Source of the DNA: Dechloromonas denitrificans
Lineage (GTDB): Bacteria; Pseudomonadota; Gammaproteobacteria; Burkholderiales; Rhodocyclaceae
Reading direction: 5' to 3'
Length of the DNA: 64,000 nt
NCBI RefSeq assembly: GCF_020510685.1
Contig: NZ_CP075185.1
Coordinates: forward strand, 1,736,001 to 1,800,000
The notes beneath the pieces are model-generated. The model saw nothing but the letters and a program-made list of their open reading frames with translations, had not been told where the DNA came from and did no database searches. Shown piece after piece: positions 15,246 to 25,599 of the stretch. The position numbers and the translations under genes were made by a program. Every line of letters starts with the position of its first letter. Position 1 is the stretch's first letter.

Positions 15246-16471
15246 GGTGCTGTTCCTCCGTGCGATTTGGCCGCCTCGGGCACTTTGGCCGGCGGTCGTC
15301 CGAGGATGAGTTTGCTGGCTTCGCCAAACCCCTTGATCGCGGTCTGCGTCGCCAGCGGGCCGCATAACTGCATCAGCAGTATAGTCGCCAGCAGCATGCC
15401 AACAAGCTTCGGGTCGAGACCTGAATAGAGCATTTGTGTGTTGGCGAGCAGAACCAGCGCAACGCTCGACATGGGTTGCAGACCGACGGTCAGCAGCCCC
15501 CTTTCCCTGAGCGAAAGACCGAGGCGTTTGCCGGCCAGGGCGCTGGCCAGCAACTGGCCGGCCAGGCGGGTGAGGGCGATCAGCAGCACTTCCGGCCAAT
15601 AGTCGCCGAGGTAGGCGATATCGAGCGCCGCGCCGGCAAGGACAAAGGTGATGACGAGAAAAACGCGGGCGTCGCTGGCGATACGCAGGGCGATGACCTT
15701 GCGTTCGCGGTCGATGCTGCGCACCAGAAAACCGAAAATCAGCATCGGCAGAAAGACCGAGACTTCAAGATGGATAGCCGTCCCGACACCGAGAACGATG
15801 CAGCCGAGGATCAGCAAGTGCTGGTGCTCGGTTTGCTTTTCCAGCTTTTCGGCGCCGAGCAGGACCAGTCCGGCACAAGCGCCGCCCAATATCAGCGAGC
15901 CGATGATGCTGCCCAGTCCTTCGCCCAGGCGCGCCAGCGTGCCGGCCGCTTCGCTGTCGTTGAGGAAGGGCGTGAGCAGTGCGACGCCGGAAAAGGCGAC
16001 GCAGCCGTTGATTGCAACCATCGTGTACAGCAGGTCGGTACGCTCGCCCCGGGCGCCGACGTCGCTACAGGTGGCAATGGTGATGGCCGGCGAGGTGGCG
16101 AGACAAAGGGCGGCGGCAAACAGCGCGCTACCAGTCGAAAAACCCCAGTAAGCGAACAGCGCGAAGGTCAGCAGGCCGCAGGTCAACGCAATGCCCAGGC
16201 CGGCCAACAGACGCTGCCGGCCGGCGCCGGCGGTGCTGCGCGGGACCAGATAGCCCAGCTCGAAAAGAATCAGGCCGAGGGCGAGGTCGATAATCAGCTG
16301 GATCGATTCGATATGAAAAGCGGTGATCCAGTTCAGGCCGCTTGAGCCGGCGAGCAGACCGAACACGACAAAGCCGGTGGTCCGGGGGAGCGAAAACAGG
16401 CGTCTCGATGCCTCGCCAGCCGCCAAGCCGCCCAGTAGAACGAGACCGAAAAGCTGGATCGAGTTGATCAT
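15242..16471 (-). CDS. CPA2-family cation:proton antiporter (KefB-like), copy 2
   Basis: 409 aa from the ATG reading MINSIQLFGLVLLGGLAAGE, where the first membrane helix begins; the open frame extends 44 codons upstream through the promoter and hairpin, so those are not used. About 12 helices are visible (GFVVFGLLAGSSGLNW, IDLALGLILFELGYLVPR, ATSPAITIATCSDVGARGE). A hydrophilic C-terminal tail of about 35 residues lacks a nucleotide-binding domain. It is the first gene of a five-gene operon. A GC hairpin followed by six T residues ends exactly at its start codon, so expression is probably controlled in the leader. It is only distantly similar to copy 1. Confidence 0.87.
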   Translation of the reverse strand: MINSIQLFGLVLLGGLAAGEASRRLFSLPRTTGFVVFGLLAGSSGLNWITAFHIESIQLIIDLALGLILFELGYLVPRSTAGAGRQRLLAGLGIALTCGLLTFALFAYWGFSTGSALFAAALCLATSPAITIATCSDVGARGERTDLLYTMVAINGCVAFSGVALLTPFLNDSEAAGTLARLGEGLGSIIGSLILGGACAGLVLLGAEKLEKQTEHQHLLILGCIVLGVGTAIHLEVSVFLPMLIFGFLVRSIDRERKVIALRIASDARVFLVITFVLAGAALDIAYLGDYWPEVLLIALTRLAGQLLASALAGKRLGLSLRERGLLTVGLQPMSSVALVLLANTQMLYSGLDPKLVGMLLATILLMQLCGPLATQTAIKGFGEASKLILGRPPAKVPEAAKSHGGTAP

Positions 16472-16494
16472 AAAAAAGGGGGCGCAGCCCCCGG
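16472..16494 (-). promoter_or_regulatory. terminator-like hairpin abutting the antiporter start codon
   Basis: On the minus strand GGGGGC (16492-16487), a TGC loop and GCCCCC (16483-16478) are followed by TTTTTT (16477-16472), and the next bases are the ATG of the first operon gene. This has every feature of an intrinsic terminator, yet it lies in the 5' leader. The G-run is also the only Shine-Dalgarno-like sequence available. Attenuation, riboswitch-type control or ribosome-site masking would all fit. Confidence 0.6.
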
Positions 16495-16531
16495 AAATCC
16501 CCGTCAAAAAAGAAAGTACGCCAAAAAAAAC

Positions 16532-16560
16532 CGTACAACTACATTGCTGGCAAATATAAT
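16532..16560 (+). promoter_or_regulatory. predicted promoter for the marR-ompA pair
   Basis: A perfect -10 TATAAT (16555-16560) lies 17 bp after CGTACA (16532-16537, matching the last three bases of TTGACA). Candidate regulator half-sites CTGGCAA (16547-16553) and TTGCCAG (16587-16593) flank it as a widely spaced inverted repeat with centres 40 bp apart. Both lie inside the two divergent promoters. Confidence 0.45.
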
Positions 16561-16581
16561 TGATGCCTTTCGTCCACGCAA
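16553..16581 (-). promoter_or_regulatory. predicted promoter for the antiporter/ligase operon
   Basis: On the minus strand a -35 TTGCGT (16581-16576) and a -10 TATATT (16558-16553) are separated by 17 bp. This would give a leader of about 75 nt containing two U-rich stretches and the hairpin next to the start codon. It overlaps the divergent MarR promoter. Confidence 0.5.
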
Positions 16582-16601
16582 GCCAATTGCCAGGCCCCGT
16601 C

Positions 16602-17114
16602 ATGCCAGCTCATCCCGATTCGTCGTCGCTGTTAGCGATGGAGGTGTTGCAACAGTTCCGGCTGATCTACGGTTCGCTGCGCCAGTATTTCCGTCTGGTC
16701 GAGGAACGTTGCGGTCTGCCCGGCTCGCAGATGTGGGTCTTGCAGGAGGTTCGGCGCCGGCCGGAGATCGGCATCGGCGATCTGGCGGTGCGGATCGGCG
16801 TGCATCAATCGACCTGCAGCCTGTTGGTGGACAAACTGGTGGCCCAGGGCTGTCTGACCAAGAAACGGCACAGTGCCGATCAGCGCCGGGTCGGGCTTTG
16901 TCTGGCGCCGAACGGCCTGACGGCACTGGCCGCCTTGCCGGGGCCGGCCGAAGGCATCCTGCCGCAGGCGCTTGCCGAGCTGCCGGAGGTGGCCCTGAAA
17001 ACATTGCATATCAATCTTGATGCCTTGATACAACAACTACCCGGCAAGGATGCGTCTTATGCCGGGACGCCGCTCGCCGACCAGGTCGGCAGCGTCGATG
17101 GAGAGAACAGCTGA
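16602..17114 (+). CDS. MarR-family transcriptional regulator
   Basis: 170 aa if it starts at the ATG at 16602. An earlier in-frame ATG at 16563 lies too close to the predicted -10 box to be downstream of the transcript start. The winged-helix part runs from about residue 25 to 115: QMWVLQEVRRRPEIGIGDLA, then the recognition helix VHQSTCSLLVDKLVAQGCL, and the wing KKRHSADQRRVGLCLAPNG. It is transcribed away from the antiporter operon with overlapping promoters, so it is the likely repressor of that operon and of itself. The downstream lipoprotein gene overlaps its stop (TGATG). The inducing ligand is unknown. Confidence 0.85.
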   Translation: MPAHPDSSSLLAMEVLQQFRLIYGSLRQYFRLVEERCGLPGSQMWVLQEVRRRPEIGIGDLAVRIGVHQSTCSLLVDKLVAQGCLTKKRHSADQRRVGLCLAPNGLTALAALPGPAEGILPQALAELPEVALKTLHINLDALIQQLPGKDASYAGTPLADQVGSVDGENS

Positions 17115-17602
17115 TGGCCGGTTTGCTACGTATGATATTTCTCGCCGCTTTGCTGGCCGGTTGCGCCAGCGAGGCACCGCTCGAGCTGCAGCCATCGCCG
17201 TCCTTGGCGCCGCCGCGCGCCAAAGCCACGGCGACGCGGCGTGCCGTGCCGAAGCCAGAAACGCCGCTCGAGGCGGAAAACAATATATTTTTCCCAGCCA
17301 GCGCGGTACAGGTCGATGCGGATGGCCGGCGGAAACTGCAACGCCATGCGCAACGCCTGAAGGCCGATCCGAAGCTGGAACTGATGCTGGTCGGTTATAC
17401 CGACGACCAGGGCAGCCGCTCCTACCAGCTGGCGGTGGCCGAGCAGCGGCTGGAGGCGGTGTTCAAACTATTGCGCGGGATGGGCGTGCCGGGACGGCAA
17501 CTGCGTCGCTATCCGGTCGGGCGGGAAATGAGCATCCCGGGGTGTAGCGATGCCGCGTGTCGCGACAGCATGCGCCGGGTCGAGCTGATCTATCAGGATT
17601 AA
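17114..17602 (+). CDS. OmpA-family lipoprotein
   Basis: 162 aa. A lipoprotein signal ends in LLAGC with the lipidated Cys at residue 17, and a proline-rich linker covers about 22-52. A C-terminal OmpA-like peptidoglycan-binding domain (about 55-160) has NIFFPASAVQVDADGRRKL, LVGYTDDQGSRSYQLAVAEQR and a final RDSMRRVELIY. It probably anchors outer membrane to cell wall. It is translationally coupled to the MarR gene (TGATG) and therefore belongs to the same divergent unit as the antiporter operon, which hints at an envelope-stress role. Confidence 0.88.
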   Translation: MAGLLRMIFLAALLAGCASEAPLELQPSPSLAPPRAKATATRRAVPKPETPLEAENNIFFPASAVQVDADGRRKLQRHAQRLKADPKLELMLVGYTDDQGSRSYQLAVAEQRLEAVFKLLRGMGVPGRQLRRYPVGREMSIPGCSDAACRDSMRRVELIYQD

Positions 17603-17606
17603 CCGC

Positions 17607-18961
<1,355 letters not shown>

Positions 18962-18965
<4 letters not shown>

Positions 18966-19843
18966 TGCAGCGCCTTGCTCGCCGTGGCCTCGAACAACGC
19001 GGCGACATCGGCGGCCGAAAAGTGGTAATCGCGGTTGCAGATGTCGTCGCGAATCAGGATTTCGCCGTGCTCGGCGAGAATCGTTTCGGCATCCTGCCGG
19101 CCAATGGCGCGAATCATGTCGCCCACCTTCTCCCGGTCTTCCGGGCAGTGGTAAGTGACCGGCAGGGCGTCGTAGAGGCGCAGGCCGTGCGTCGCCATGT
19201 CCTCATGGAACAGCCGGGTGAGCAGGGTTTCGACATCGAGTTCGAGCAGTTCGGCCGGTTTGACCGTGCTCGCCAGCTGGCTGATGCGCGCCCAGCCGTC
19301 GGCGTCGTGCTGGTCGGCTTGCGGCATTTTCTGCAGGAACAGGCAGGCCGCGGCTTGTCGGCCGGCCGTGGCAAACAGGCGCGACGGCTGCTGCTCCGAC
19401 TGCTCGAGGTAGTGCTCGAAAATGGCGGCAATGCTGTCGCCGACCATCGGGACAAAGCTCTGATAGGGCTGGCGGGCATCGGGCATGTCGAGGCTCATCA
19501 TCAACTGCCCACCCTGATCGGCGCCAAGCAGTGTCGGCACCGGCGCCGGTAGCACCACCGGGTTGCTGCGTGCCATGCCGCGCATTTGCAGTTGTTCGTT
19601 GCAATCCATCACCAGCAGCTGAATCGGCCCGTTGCCGCGCAACTGCAGCGTCAGGCGCCCGGGCTGCTTGAGCTGGCCGGCGATCAAGGCGGTGATGGCG
19701 GCCGTCTCGCCGAGCAATTGGGCGACGGTCGGCTGATAGTTGCGGTCGAATTGCATTTGTTGCCAGGCATCGCCGAGGTGCACGATCGCGCCGCGGATGT
19801 CCAGGCCGTCGAACAGGAAGCGGCGGACGAAGCTGTCGCTCAT
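18962..19843 (-). CDS. hslO: Hsp33-family redox chaperone with altered zinc-ligand set
   Basis: 293 aa, full Hsp33 length; the start is the ATG overlapping the upstream ArsC-like stop (ATGA). The N-terminal core is normal (QLQMRGMARSNPVV, GDSIAAIFEHYLEQSEQQPS). Canonical Hsp33 binds zinc through Cys-x-Cys and Cys-x-x-Cys near the C-terminus, and their oxidation switches on chaperone activity. Here the first pair reads HCPEDRE (Cys233 kept, second Cys replaced by Glu235), and the second reads RDDICNRDY (first Cys replaced by Asp266, Cys269 kept). Only two of four ligands remain, so zinc binding and the disulfide switch must differ. I checked both places against the DNA. Confidence 0.88.
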
Positions 19844-20184
19844 TTCAATTGTTCCGTGTAGGTTTCCGGGCTGAAGCCAACCAGCAGCGTCTTGCCGGTA
19901 TCGAGCACCGGGCGCTTGATCAGGCTCGGGTATTGCGCCATCAACTGCAGCGCCTTGGCTTCGTTGACGTCGGCGCGCTCGGCCTCGCTGAGTTTCTTCC
20001 ACATCAGGCCGCGAGTGTTCAGCAGTTTCTGCCAGCCGGCCCGCTGATTCCAGTCGGGTAGCCTGGCTTCGGCAATGCCGGCCTTCTTGTAATCGATGAA
20101 TTCGTAGGCGACGTCGTTCGCTTCCAGCCAGGCGAAGGCTTTCTTCATGGTGTCGCAATTCTTGATGCCAAATATTTTGATCAT
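19840..20184 (-). CDS. ArsC/Spx-family (YffB-like) protein
   Basis: 114 aa. Thioredoxin-like ArsC fold: FGIKNCDTMKKAFAWLE carries a single N-terminal Cys, EFIDYKKAGI follows, and the conserved Arg lies in PSLIKRPVLDTGKTLLVGFS. This matches the YffB/Spx-like branch rather than the glutaredoxin-dependent arsenate reductases proven to reduce arsenate. Function is usually unknown; some act with glutathione. It is first in an apparent transcript with hslO and a histidine kinase (4-nt overlaps), a combination that suggests thiol or redox stress. Confidence 0.88.
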   Translation of the reverse strand: MIKIFGIKNCDTMKKAFAWLEANDVAYEFIDYKKAGIAEARLPDWNQRAGWQKLLNTRGLMWKKLSEAERADVNEAKALQLMAQYPSLIKRPVLDTGKTLLVGFSPETYTEQLK

Positions 20185-20345
20185 TGCCGCGGGTGCTTAT
20201 TGGGAAAAATGAATGATAACAGCGCCCGGGGCTTCGGCGGACCGGGCCGGAGGATCAACTCAGGGGGAAGTCTGTCCCGGCATCTTGCCCCGTTCGCCGG
20301 CCACGTCGCCGGTTCGCCGCCGGTGGTTTTAGCGTATCGGCAAAC

Positions 20346-20374
20346 GATAACCGCCTGACGGGCAGGCGGTTATC
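20346..20374 (-). terminator. strong hairpin after tex
   Basis: Arms GATAACCGCCTG (20346-20357) and CAGGCGGTTATC (20363-20374) pair perfectly over 12 bp with loop ACGGG, seven bases past the tex stop. The T-run is weak, but placement and stem stability suggest a transcript end. Confidence 0.6.
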
Positions 20375-20380
20375 TGGGGG

Positions 20381-22708
20381 TCAGCGTTTCAGCTTGGCGA
20401 AGGCCGAGGCCATTGCGTTGCCGGCTGGCGCCGGTGCGCCGCTGCTGCGCGGCGCGGCGCGGCCCGGGTTGTGGTTGCCGCGCGCCGCCGGTGGGCTGTC
20501 GTGGCGGCTGCTGCCTTTGCCCGGTTCGTCGCCCATGCGCATGGTCAGCGCAATGCGCTGGCGTTGCAGATCGACTTCCAGGACCTTGACCTTGACGATC
20601 TGGCCGGCCTTGACGATGGTATGCGGGTCCTTGACGAAGGTGTTGGACAGAGCCGAGACGTGCACCAGACCGTCCTGATGGACGCCGATATCGACAAAGG
20701 CGCCAAAGGCGGCGACGTTGGTGACGACGCCTTCGAGGATCATGCCCGGGCGCAGGTCGCCGACCTTTTCGACGCCATCGGCGAAGGTCGCCGTCTTGAA
20801 CTCGGGGCGCGGGTCGCGGCCGGGTTTTTCCAGTTCCTTGAAAATGTCCTGGACGGTCGGCAGGCCGAAGCGCTCGTCGGTGTATTTGCTCGGGTTCAAG
20901 CCCTTCAGCGCGCGGCTGTCGCCGAGGATTTCCTTGATCGGCTTGTTCAGGTCGACAATGATCTTCTCGATCACCGGATAGGCCTCGGGGTGTACCGAGG
21001 AGCTGTCGAGCGGGTTGTCGCCGTTCGGTACGCGCAGGAAACCGGCGGCCTGCTCGAACGTCTTGTCGCCGAGGCGCGGAACTTTCTTGAGGGCATCACG
21101 TGAGCGGAAAGCGCCATTGGCATCGCGGTAGCTGACGATATTCGTGGCCAGCCCGGCGTTGAGGCCGGAAATGCGGGTGAGCAGCGGAATCGAGGCAGTA
21201 TTGACATCGACCCCGACGGCATTGACGCAGTCTTCGACCACCGCATCGAGGTTGCGCGCCAGCTTGGTTTGCGAGACGTCGTGCTGGTACTGGCCGACGC
21301 CGATCGACTTGGGATCGATCTTCACCAGTTCGGCCAGCGGGTCCTGCAGCCGGCGGGCAATCGAGACGGCGCCACGGATTGAGACGTCGAGGTCGGGGAA
21401 TTCCTTGGCGGCGAATTCGGAAGCGGAATAGACCGAGGCGCCGGCTTCCGAGACGACGATCTTGGTCAGCCGGGCTTCCGGGTAACGCTTCATCACGTCC
21501 TGCACCAGCTTGTCGGTTTCCCGGCTGGCCGTGCCGTTGCCGATGGCGACCAGCGTCACTTGGTACTTCGCAGCCAGGCGGGCGATGGTGGCCAGCGAGC
21601 CATCCCAGTCGCAACGCGGTTCGTGCGGGTAGATGGTGGCGCTATCGAGAAACTTGCCGGTGGCGTCGACGATGGCCAGCTTGCAACCGGTGCGAATGCC
21701 CGGGTCGATGCCCATCGTGACGTGCTGGCCGGCCGGGGCGGCGAGCAGCAGGTCCTTCAGGTTGCGGCCGAAGACGCGGATCGCCTCTTCCTCGGCGCGT
21801 TCGCGCAGCTCGTTCATCAGTTCGAGTTCGAGGTGGGTATAGACCTTGACCTTCCAGGTCCACCGCACGGTGTCGGCCAGCCACTTGTCGGCCGGACGTT
21901 TCTGGTCCTTGATGCCGAAGCGGACGGCGATGCGCTGCTCGCAAGGGCCGGGGCCGGGTTTGATGTTCTCTTCGTCGAGTTCGGAATCGAGGACCAGCGA
22001 GACGTTCAGCATCCCTTCGTTGCGGCCGCGCAGCAGGGCGAGCGCACGGTGTGAAGGCATGGTGGCGATGGCTTCGGCAAAGTCGAACCAGTCGCGGAAC
22101 TTGGCGCCTTCGGTTTCCTTGCCTTCGACGACGGTAGACCGGACGTGGCCGTGTTCATTCAGGTATTCGCGCAGCTGGCGCAGCAGTTCGGCGTCTTCGG
22201 CGAACTTTTCCATCAGAATCTGGCGGGCGCCGTCGAGTACCGCTTTGGCATCGGCAAAGCCGGCTTCGGCATTGAGGAATTTTTCCGCCTCGTCATCCGG
22301 CGTCAAGTTCGGGTCTTCGAGCAGGCTCAGGGCGAGCGGCTCGATGCCGGCTTCGCGGGCGATCTGCGCCTTGGTCCGGCGCTTCTGCTTGTACGGCAGG
22401 TAGAGATCCTCTAAACGCTGCTTCGTTTCGGCATCGTCGATCTCGGCCTTCAGTTCCGGCGTCAGCTTGCCTTGTTCCTCGATGCTGGCGAGCACCGCGC
22501 TGCGCCGTTCTTCGAGGTCGCGCAGGTAGGTCAGGCGTTCTTCCAGATTGCGCAGCTGGGTGTCGTCCAGTTCGCCGGTCACCTCCTTGCGGTAACGGGC
22601 GATGAAGGGCACGGTGGCGCCTTCGTCGAGCAGGGTGATGGCGGCGATGACCTGAGCCGGGCGGACGCCGAGTTCAAGGGCGATACGGTGTTCGATGGGA
22701 GCGAGCAT
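20381..22708 (-). CDS. tex: Tex-like S1 RNA-binding transcription accessory protein
   Basis: 775 aa, normal for Tex. The N-terminal Tex domain shows [19 protein letters not shown] YqgF/RNase-H-like central domain shows [17 protein letters not shown] and [12 protein letters not shown]. Helix-hairpin-helix segments are at about 500-570 ([20 protein letters not shown]). The S1 domain is at about 655-725 ([20 protein letters not shown]), followed by a disordered Gly/Ser/Pro tail. It is a cytoplasmic nucleic-acid-binding protein of transcription or RNA quality control. Single-gene unit with its own hairpin terminator, divergent from fliW. Confidence 0.95.
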   Translation of the reverse strand: MLAPIEHRIALELGVRPAQVIAAITLLDEGATVPFIARYRKEVTGELDDTQLRNLEERLTYLRDLEERRSAVLASIEEQGKLTPELKAEIDDAETKQRLEDLYLPYKQKRRTKAQIAREAGIEPLALSLLEDPNLTPDDEAEKFLNAEAGFADAKAVLDGARQILMEKFAEDAELLRQLREYLNEHGHVRSTVVEGKETEGAKFRDWFDFAEAIATMPSHRALALLRGRNEGMLNVSLVLDSELDEENIKPGPGPCEQRIAVRFGIKDQKRPADKWLADTVRWTWKVKVYTHLELELMNELRERAEEEAIRVFGRNLKDLLLAAPAGQHVTMGIDPGIRTGCKLAIVDATGKFLDSATIYPHEPRCDWDGSLATIARLAAKYQVTLVAIGNGTASRETDKLVQDVMKRYPEARLTKIVVSEAGASVYSASEFAAKEFPDLDVSIRGAVSIARRLQDPLAELVKIDPKSIGVGQYQHDVSQTKLARNLDAVVEDCVNAVGVDVNTASIPLLTRISGLNAGLATNIVSYRDANGAFRSRDALKKVPRLGDKTFEQAAGFLRVPNGDNPLDSSSVHPEAYPVIEKIIVDLNKPIKEILGDSRALKGLNPSKYTDERFGLPTVQDIFKELEKPGRDPRPEFKTATFADGVEKVGDLRPGMILEGVVTNVAAFGAFVDIGVHQDGLVHVSALSNTFVKDPHTIVKAGQIVKVKVLEVDLQRQRIALTMRMGDEPGKGSSRHDSPPAARGNHNPGRAAPRSSGAPAPAGNAMASAFAKLKR

Positions 22709-22823
22709 GGATGCGGCAGTGCAACAAGGGGGGGTGAATGATGCTTAATTCATTGGAAAAATACAACTGCGTTCATGTGGTGTAGCATGTTCTGGCAACT
22801 AATCCAACGAAGAGGAGAATCCC

Positions 22824-23267
22824 ATGAAAGTTGAAACTTATCTGTTTGGTGGCGTCGAAATTGACCCGGAAAAAGTTATCACCTTCCCGAATGGCCTGGT
22901 CGCCTTCGAGAAAAACAAGCGCTTTACGTTGGTTCATGAAGAAGGCAAGACACAACCGTCGAGTTTCACGCTGCAGTCGCTGGATGATCCGTTCCTGGCT
23001 TTCCAGATCGTCGATCCGACGACGCTCGGCTTCAACTACGATCTGCTGCTCAGCGATGCCGAAAATGCGCTGCTGCAATCGCCGGCCCCCGAAGACGTCG
23101 CCGTGATGCAGGTGCTGTTCAAGAGCGAAGGCGAAGGCAAGGCGGCGATCAGTCCGAATCTGCGCGCCCCGCTGGTGATCAACGTCAAAGCGCGGGTCGG
23201 TCTGCAAAAAGTGATGGAAAACATGCAGACGAACATCACCCTGTCGAACCTGTCGAGCGCGGTCTAA
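22824..23267 (+). CDS. fliW: flagellar assembly factor FliW
   Basis: 147 aa, full length. Motifs include [37 protein letters not shown] and [18 protein letters not shown]. In other bacteria FliW binds flagellin and antagonises CsrA to tie flagellin translation to assembly. It has a strong ribosome site (AAGAGGAGA, 8 nt before ATG). No flagellar or csrA gene is nearby, so it is an isolated copy. It is followed by a compact GC hairpin terminator. Confidence 0.94.
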   Translation: MKVETYLFGGVEIDPEKVITFPNGLVAFEKNKRFTLVHEEGKTQPSSFTLQSLDDPFLAFQIVDPTTLGFNYDLLLSDAENALLQSPAPEDVAVMQVLFKSEGEGKAAISPNLRAPLVINVKARVGLQKVMENMQTNITLSNLSSAV

Positions 23268-23288
23268 ACGCTTCCGAATGTCACGAAT

Positions 23289-23309
23289 GCGGGGCTGCGG
23301 CCCCGCTTT
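23289..23309 (+). terminator. intrinsic terminator of fliW
   Basis: GCGGGGC (23289-23295), loop TGCG and GCCCCGC (23300-23306), then TTTG. It lies about 20 bp after fliW, in the gap to the converging carbonic-anhydrase-like gene. Confidence 0.65.
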
Positions 23310-23314
23310 GTCGT

Positions 23315-23836
23315 TTACAGCGGCGACAGCGTGTCGCGATAACGCTCGGCGTTGTCGACGTAATGGGCCGCCGATTTCAGCAAATTGGCCGCGTCTTCAT
23401 CGCTCAGTTCCCGCACCACCTTGCCCGGCGAGCCGACGATCAGCACGCGGTCGGGAAAAACCTTGCCTTCGGGAATCAGCGTGTTGGCCCCGACAATGCA
23501 GCCCTTGCCGATCACCGCCCGATTCAGAATGACCGAGCCGATGCCGATCAGGCTGCCGTCGCCGACGGTGCAGCCGTGCAGCATGACCAAATGGCCGACA
23601 GTGACGTTGTTGCCGATGTGCATCGGAACGCCTGCGTCGGTGTGCAGCACCGAGCCATCCTGGATATTGGTGTTCTCGCCGATGTGGATCGGGTCGTTGT
23701 CGCCGCGCAGCGTCGCATTCCACCAGATCGAGGCATTGGCGCCGAGCCGGACGTCGCCGATCAGCGTGGCATTGGGCGCGACCCAGGCGTTGTCGCCCAG
23801 CCGGGGGTATTTTTCACCGAGACGAAAGAGGGGCAT
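23315..23836 (-). CDS. gamma-class carbonic anhydrase-like hexapeptide protein (YrdA/PaaY family)
   Basis: 173 aa from the ATG preceded by AAAGGAGA; six codons upstream are also open. It is a left-handed beta-helix of hexapeptide repeats ([20 protein letters not shown], then [36 protein letters not shown]), with the three zinc His positions in [16 protein letters not shown]-terminal helix ([20 protein letters not shown]) is typical. Members are Zn- or Fe-dependent and some have carbonic anhydrase activity. Physiological role uncertain. Confidence 0.92.
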   Translation of the reverse strand: MPLFRLGEKYPRLGDNAWVAPNATLIGDVRLGANASIWWNATLRGDNDPIHIGENTNIQDGSVLHTDAGVPMHIGNNVTVGHLVMLHGCTVGDGSLIGIGSVILNRAVIGKGCIVGANTLIPEGKVFPDRVLIVGSPGKVVRELSDEDAANLLKSAAHYVDNAERYRDTLSPL

Positions 23837-23892
23837 GTTGTCTCCTTTTGGCAATCTGGACGTTGATTGTTTGGCGTTGCCGGAAATCGATT

Positions 23893-25128
23893 CTACGCCC
23901 GCTTACTGCTGAGTTTTTGCACGATCAGGCTGCCGATCATGTCGCCTTCGACATTGACCGCCGTGCGCACGGTATCGAGGATACGGTCGATGGGCAGCAG
24001 GATGGCGATGGCCTCGGTCGGCAAACCGACTGATTGCAGGACCAGCACCATGCTCAGCATGCCGACGCTAGGTATCCCCGGCGCGCCGATGGCGCCGAGC
24101 ATGGCGACGAAGAAGATGATCAGCTGGCTGGCGATATCCAGTTCGATGCCGGCCAGACGGGCGACGAACAGCGCCGCCGCCGCTTCGTAGAGGGCGGTGC
24201 CGTCCATGTTCACGGTGGCGCCGAGCGGCACGACGAAATTGGCGATGTCCTTTTTGACGTGCAGATGCTGCTCGGTACAGCGCAGCGTGACCGGCAGCGT
24301 CGCCGAGCTGGAGCTGGTGGCAAAGGCCGTGATCAGGGCTTCGCGGGCGCCCTTGAAAAAGAACAGCGGCGACTTGCCGGTGACCAGCCAGAGTATCAGC
24401 GGCAGCACGACAATGCCGTGCAGAAGCGTGCTGCCGGTCACGACCAGGATGAAATGGCCGAGGCTTTGCAGCAGCGCAGCGTTCTGCGTGCTGACCAGTT
24501 GCAGCAGCAGGGCGGCGAGGCCGAGCGGGGCGAGGTGCATGATCCAGCCGACGATCATCAGGCAGAGCTCCTGCAATTCCTCGATCAACTGGCGCAAGTT
24601 GCGGTAACGCTCGCCGCCGATGACCAGCGCGATGCCGAGAAACAGGGCAATCATCACGATGGCCAGGATGTCGCCCTGGGCCAGCGCCTTGAACGGATTC
24701 TGGAACAGGCCGCGCATGAACTGGGCGATGTAGTCGGGCAATGGCATCTGCCGCGCCTGATAGTTTTTCGTCGCCTCGGCGAACATCTCGAGATGCAGTC
24801 CCTCGCCGGGCCGGAAAATATGCGCCGCCCCGAAGCCGATGACGATGGCTAGCGCCATGGTGATGAAGAAAAAGACCAGGGTGGTGATCCAGACGCGGTG
24901 CATCTGGTCGTGTGCCCGCAGGTTGGCAACGCCAATCACGATGGACGAAAAGACCAGCGGCACCAGCACCATGCGCAGCAGATCGAGAAAAAGATTGCCA
25001 ACCAGTTTCGCGCCGTAAAGGGTATCCAGCACCAGCGCTGTCTGGCCTTGCGCGTGCAGCGCCAGTCCGGCGGCAATGCCGGCAGTACAGCCGATCAGGA
25101 TCTGGGTGTTGAGCGAGATGCGTTTCAT
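23893..25128 (-). CDS. dicarboxylate/amino acid:cation symporter (DAACS family)
   Basis: 411 aa with about eight helices and re-entrant loops. Diagnostic elements are the serine-rich loop [19 protein letters not shown], then [18 protein letters not shown] and [20 protein letters not shown]. Relatives (GltP, GltT, DctA) import glutamate/aspartate or C4-dicarboxylates with H+ or Na+. The motif set suits glutamate/aspartate transport slightly better, but the substrate cannot be fixed here. It diverges from the small MazG-like gene with about 100 bp between them. Confidence 0.92.
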   Translation of the reverse strand: MKRISLNTQILIGCTAGIAAGLALHAQGQTALVLDTLYGAKLVGNLFLDLLRMVLVPLVFSSIVIGVANLRAHDQMHRVWITTLVFFFITMALAIVIGFGAAHIFRPGEGLHLEMFAEATKNYQARQMPLPDYIAQFMRGLFQNPFKALAQGDILAIVMIALFLGIALVIGGERYRNLRQLIEELQELCLMIVGWIMHLAPLGLAALLLQLVSTQNAALLQSLGHFILVVTGSTLLHGIVVLPLILWLVTGKSPLFFFKGAREALITAFATSSSSATLPVTLRCTEQHLHVKKDIANFVVPLGATVNMDGTALYEAAAALFVARLAGIELDIASQLIIFFVAMLGAIGAPGIPSVGMLSMVLVLQSVGLPTEAIAILLPIDRILDTVRTAVNVEGDMIGSLIVQKLSSKRA

Positions 25129-25227
25129 CGTGGGCAGGCTGTGATCGAAGTAATCGGCATTCTAGCGGCGTTGTCCCGCGCCGTTCGTGCTGGCATCATC
25201 GCCGCACTACATTTACCGGGGTTGAAG

Positions 25228-25584
25228 ATGGACGATTTCGAAACCTTGACCGCCGCACTGCGGGAATTCCGCGATGCGCGCGATTGGCGGCAGTTCCATT
25301 CGCTGCGCAACCTGATTACCTCGCTCAACCTCGAAGCGGCCGAATTGCTCGAACTGACCCAGTGGAAAAGCGACGCCGAAGTCGAGGCGCTGCCGGGCGA
25401 GCCGCTGGCCGCCGAAGCCTTGCGCGACGAGTGCGCCGACATCCTGCTTTACCTGCTGCTGATCGCCGATACGGCGGGCATCGACCTGGCCGCCGCGGCA
25501 CGTGCCAAGCTCGTCAAGAACGCCGCGAAATACCCGGTCGACAAGGCCCGCGGTTCGCGGGCCAAGTATTCCGAACTGGGCTAG
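25228..25584 (+). CDS. MazG-like nucleotide pyrophosphohydrolase
   Basis: 118 aa; the start is the ATG of MDDFETLTAALREFRDARDW, and earlier open sequence is shadow of the symporter gene. All-alpha NTP-PPase fold: helix one with the metal ligands in LNLEAAELLELTQWKSD, and the second pair in RDECADILLYLLLIAD. The C-terminal KNAAKYPVDKARGSRAKY is the common ending of this RS21-C6/dCTPase-like group. These enzymes hydrolyse non-canonical or excess dNTPs to the monophosphate plus PPi. Single gene. Confidence 0.9.
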   Translation: MDDFETLTAALREFRDARDWRQFHSLRNLITSLNLEAAELLELTQWKSDAEVEALPGEPLAAEALRDECADILLYLLLIADTAGIDLAAAARAKLVKNAAKYPVDKARGSRAKYSELG

Positions 25585-25599
25585 GCGGGATGGCCCGGC

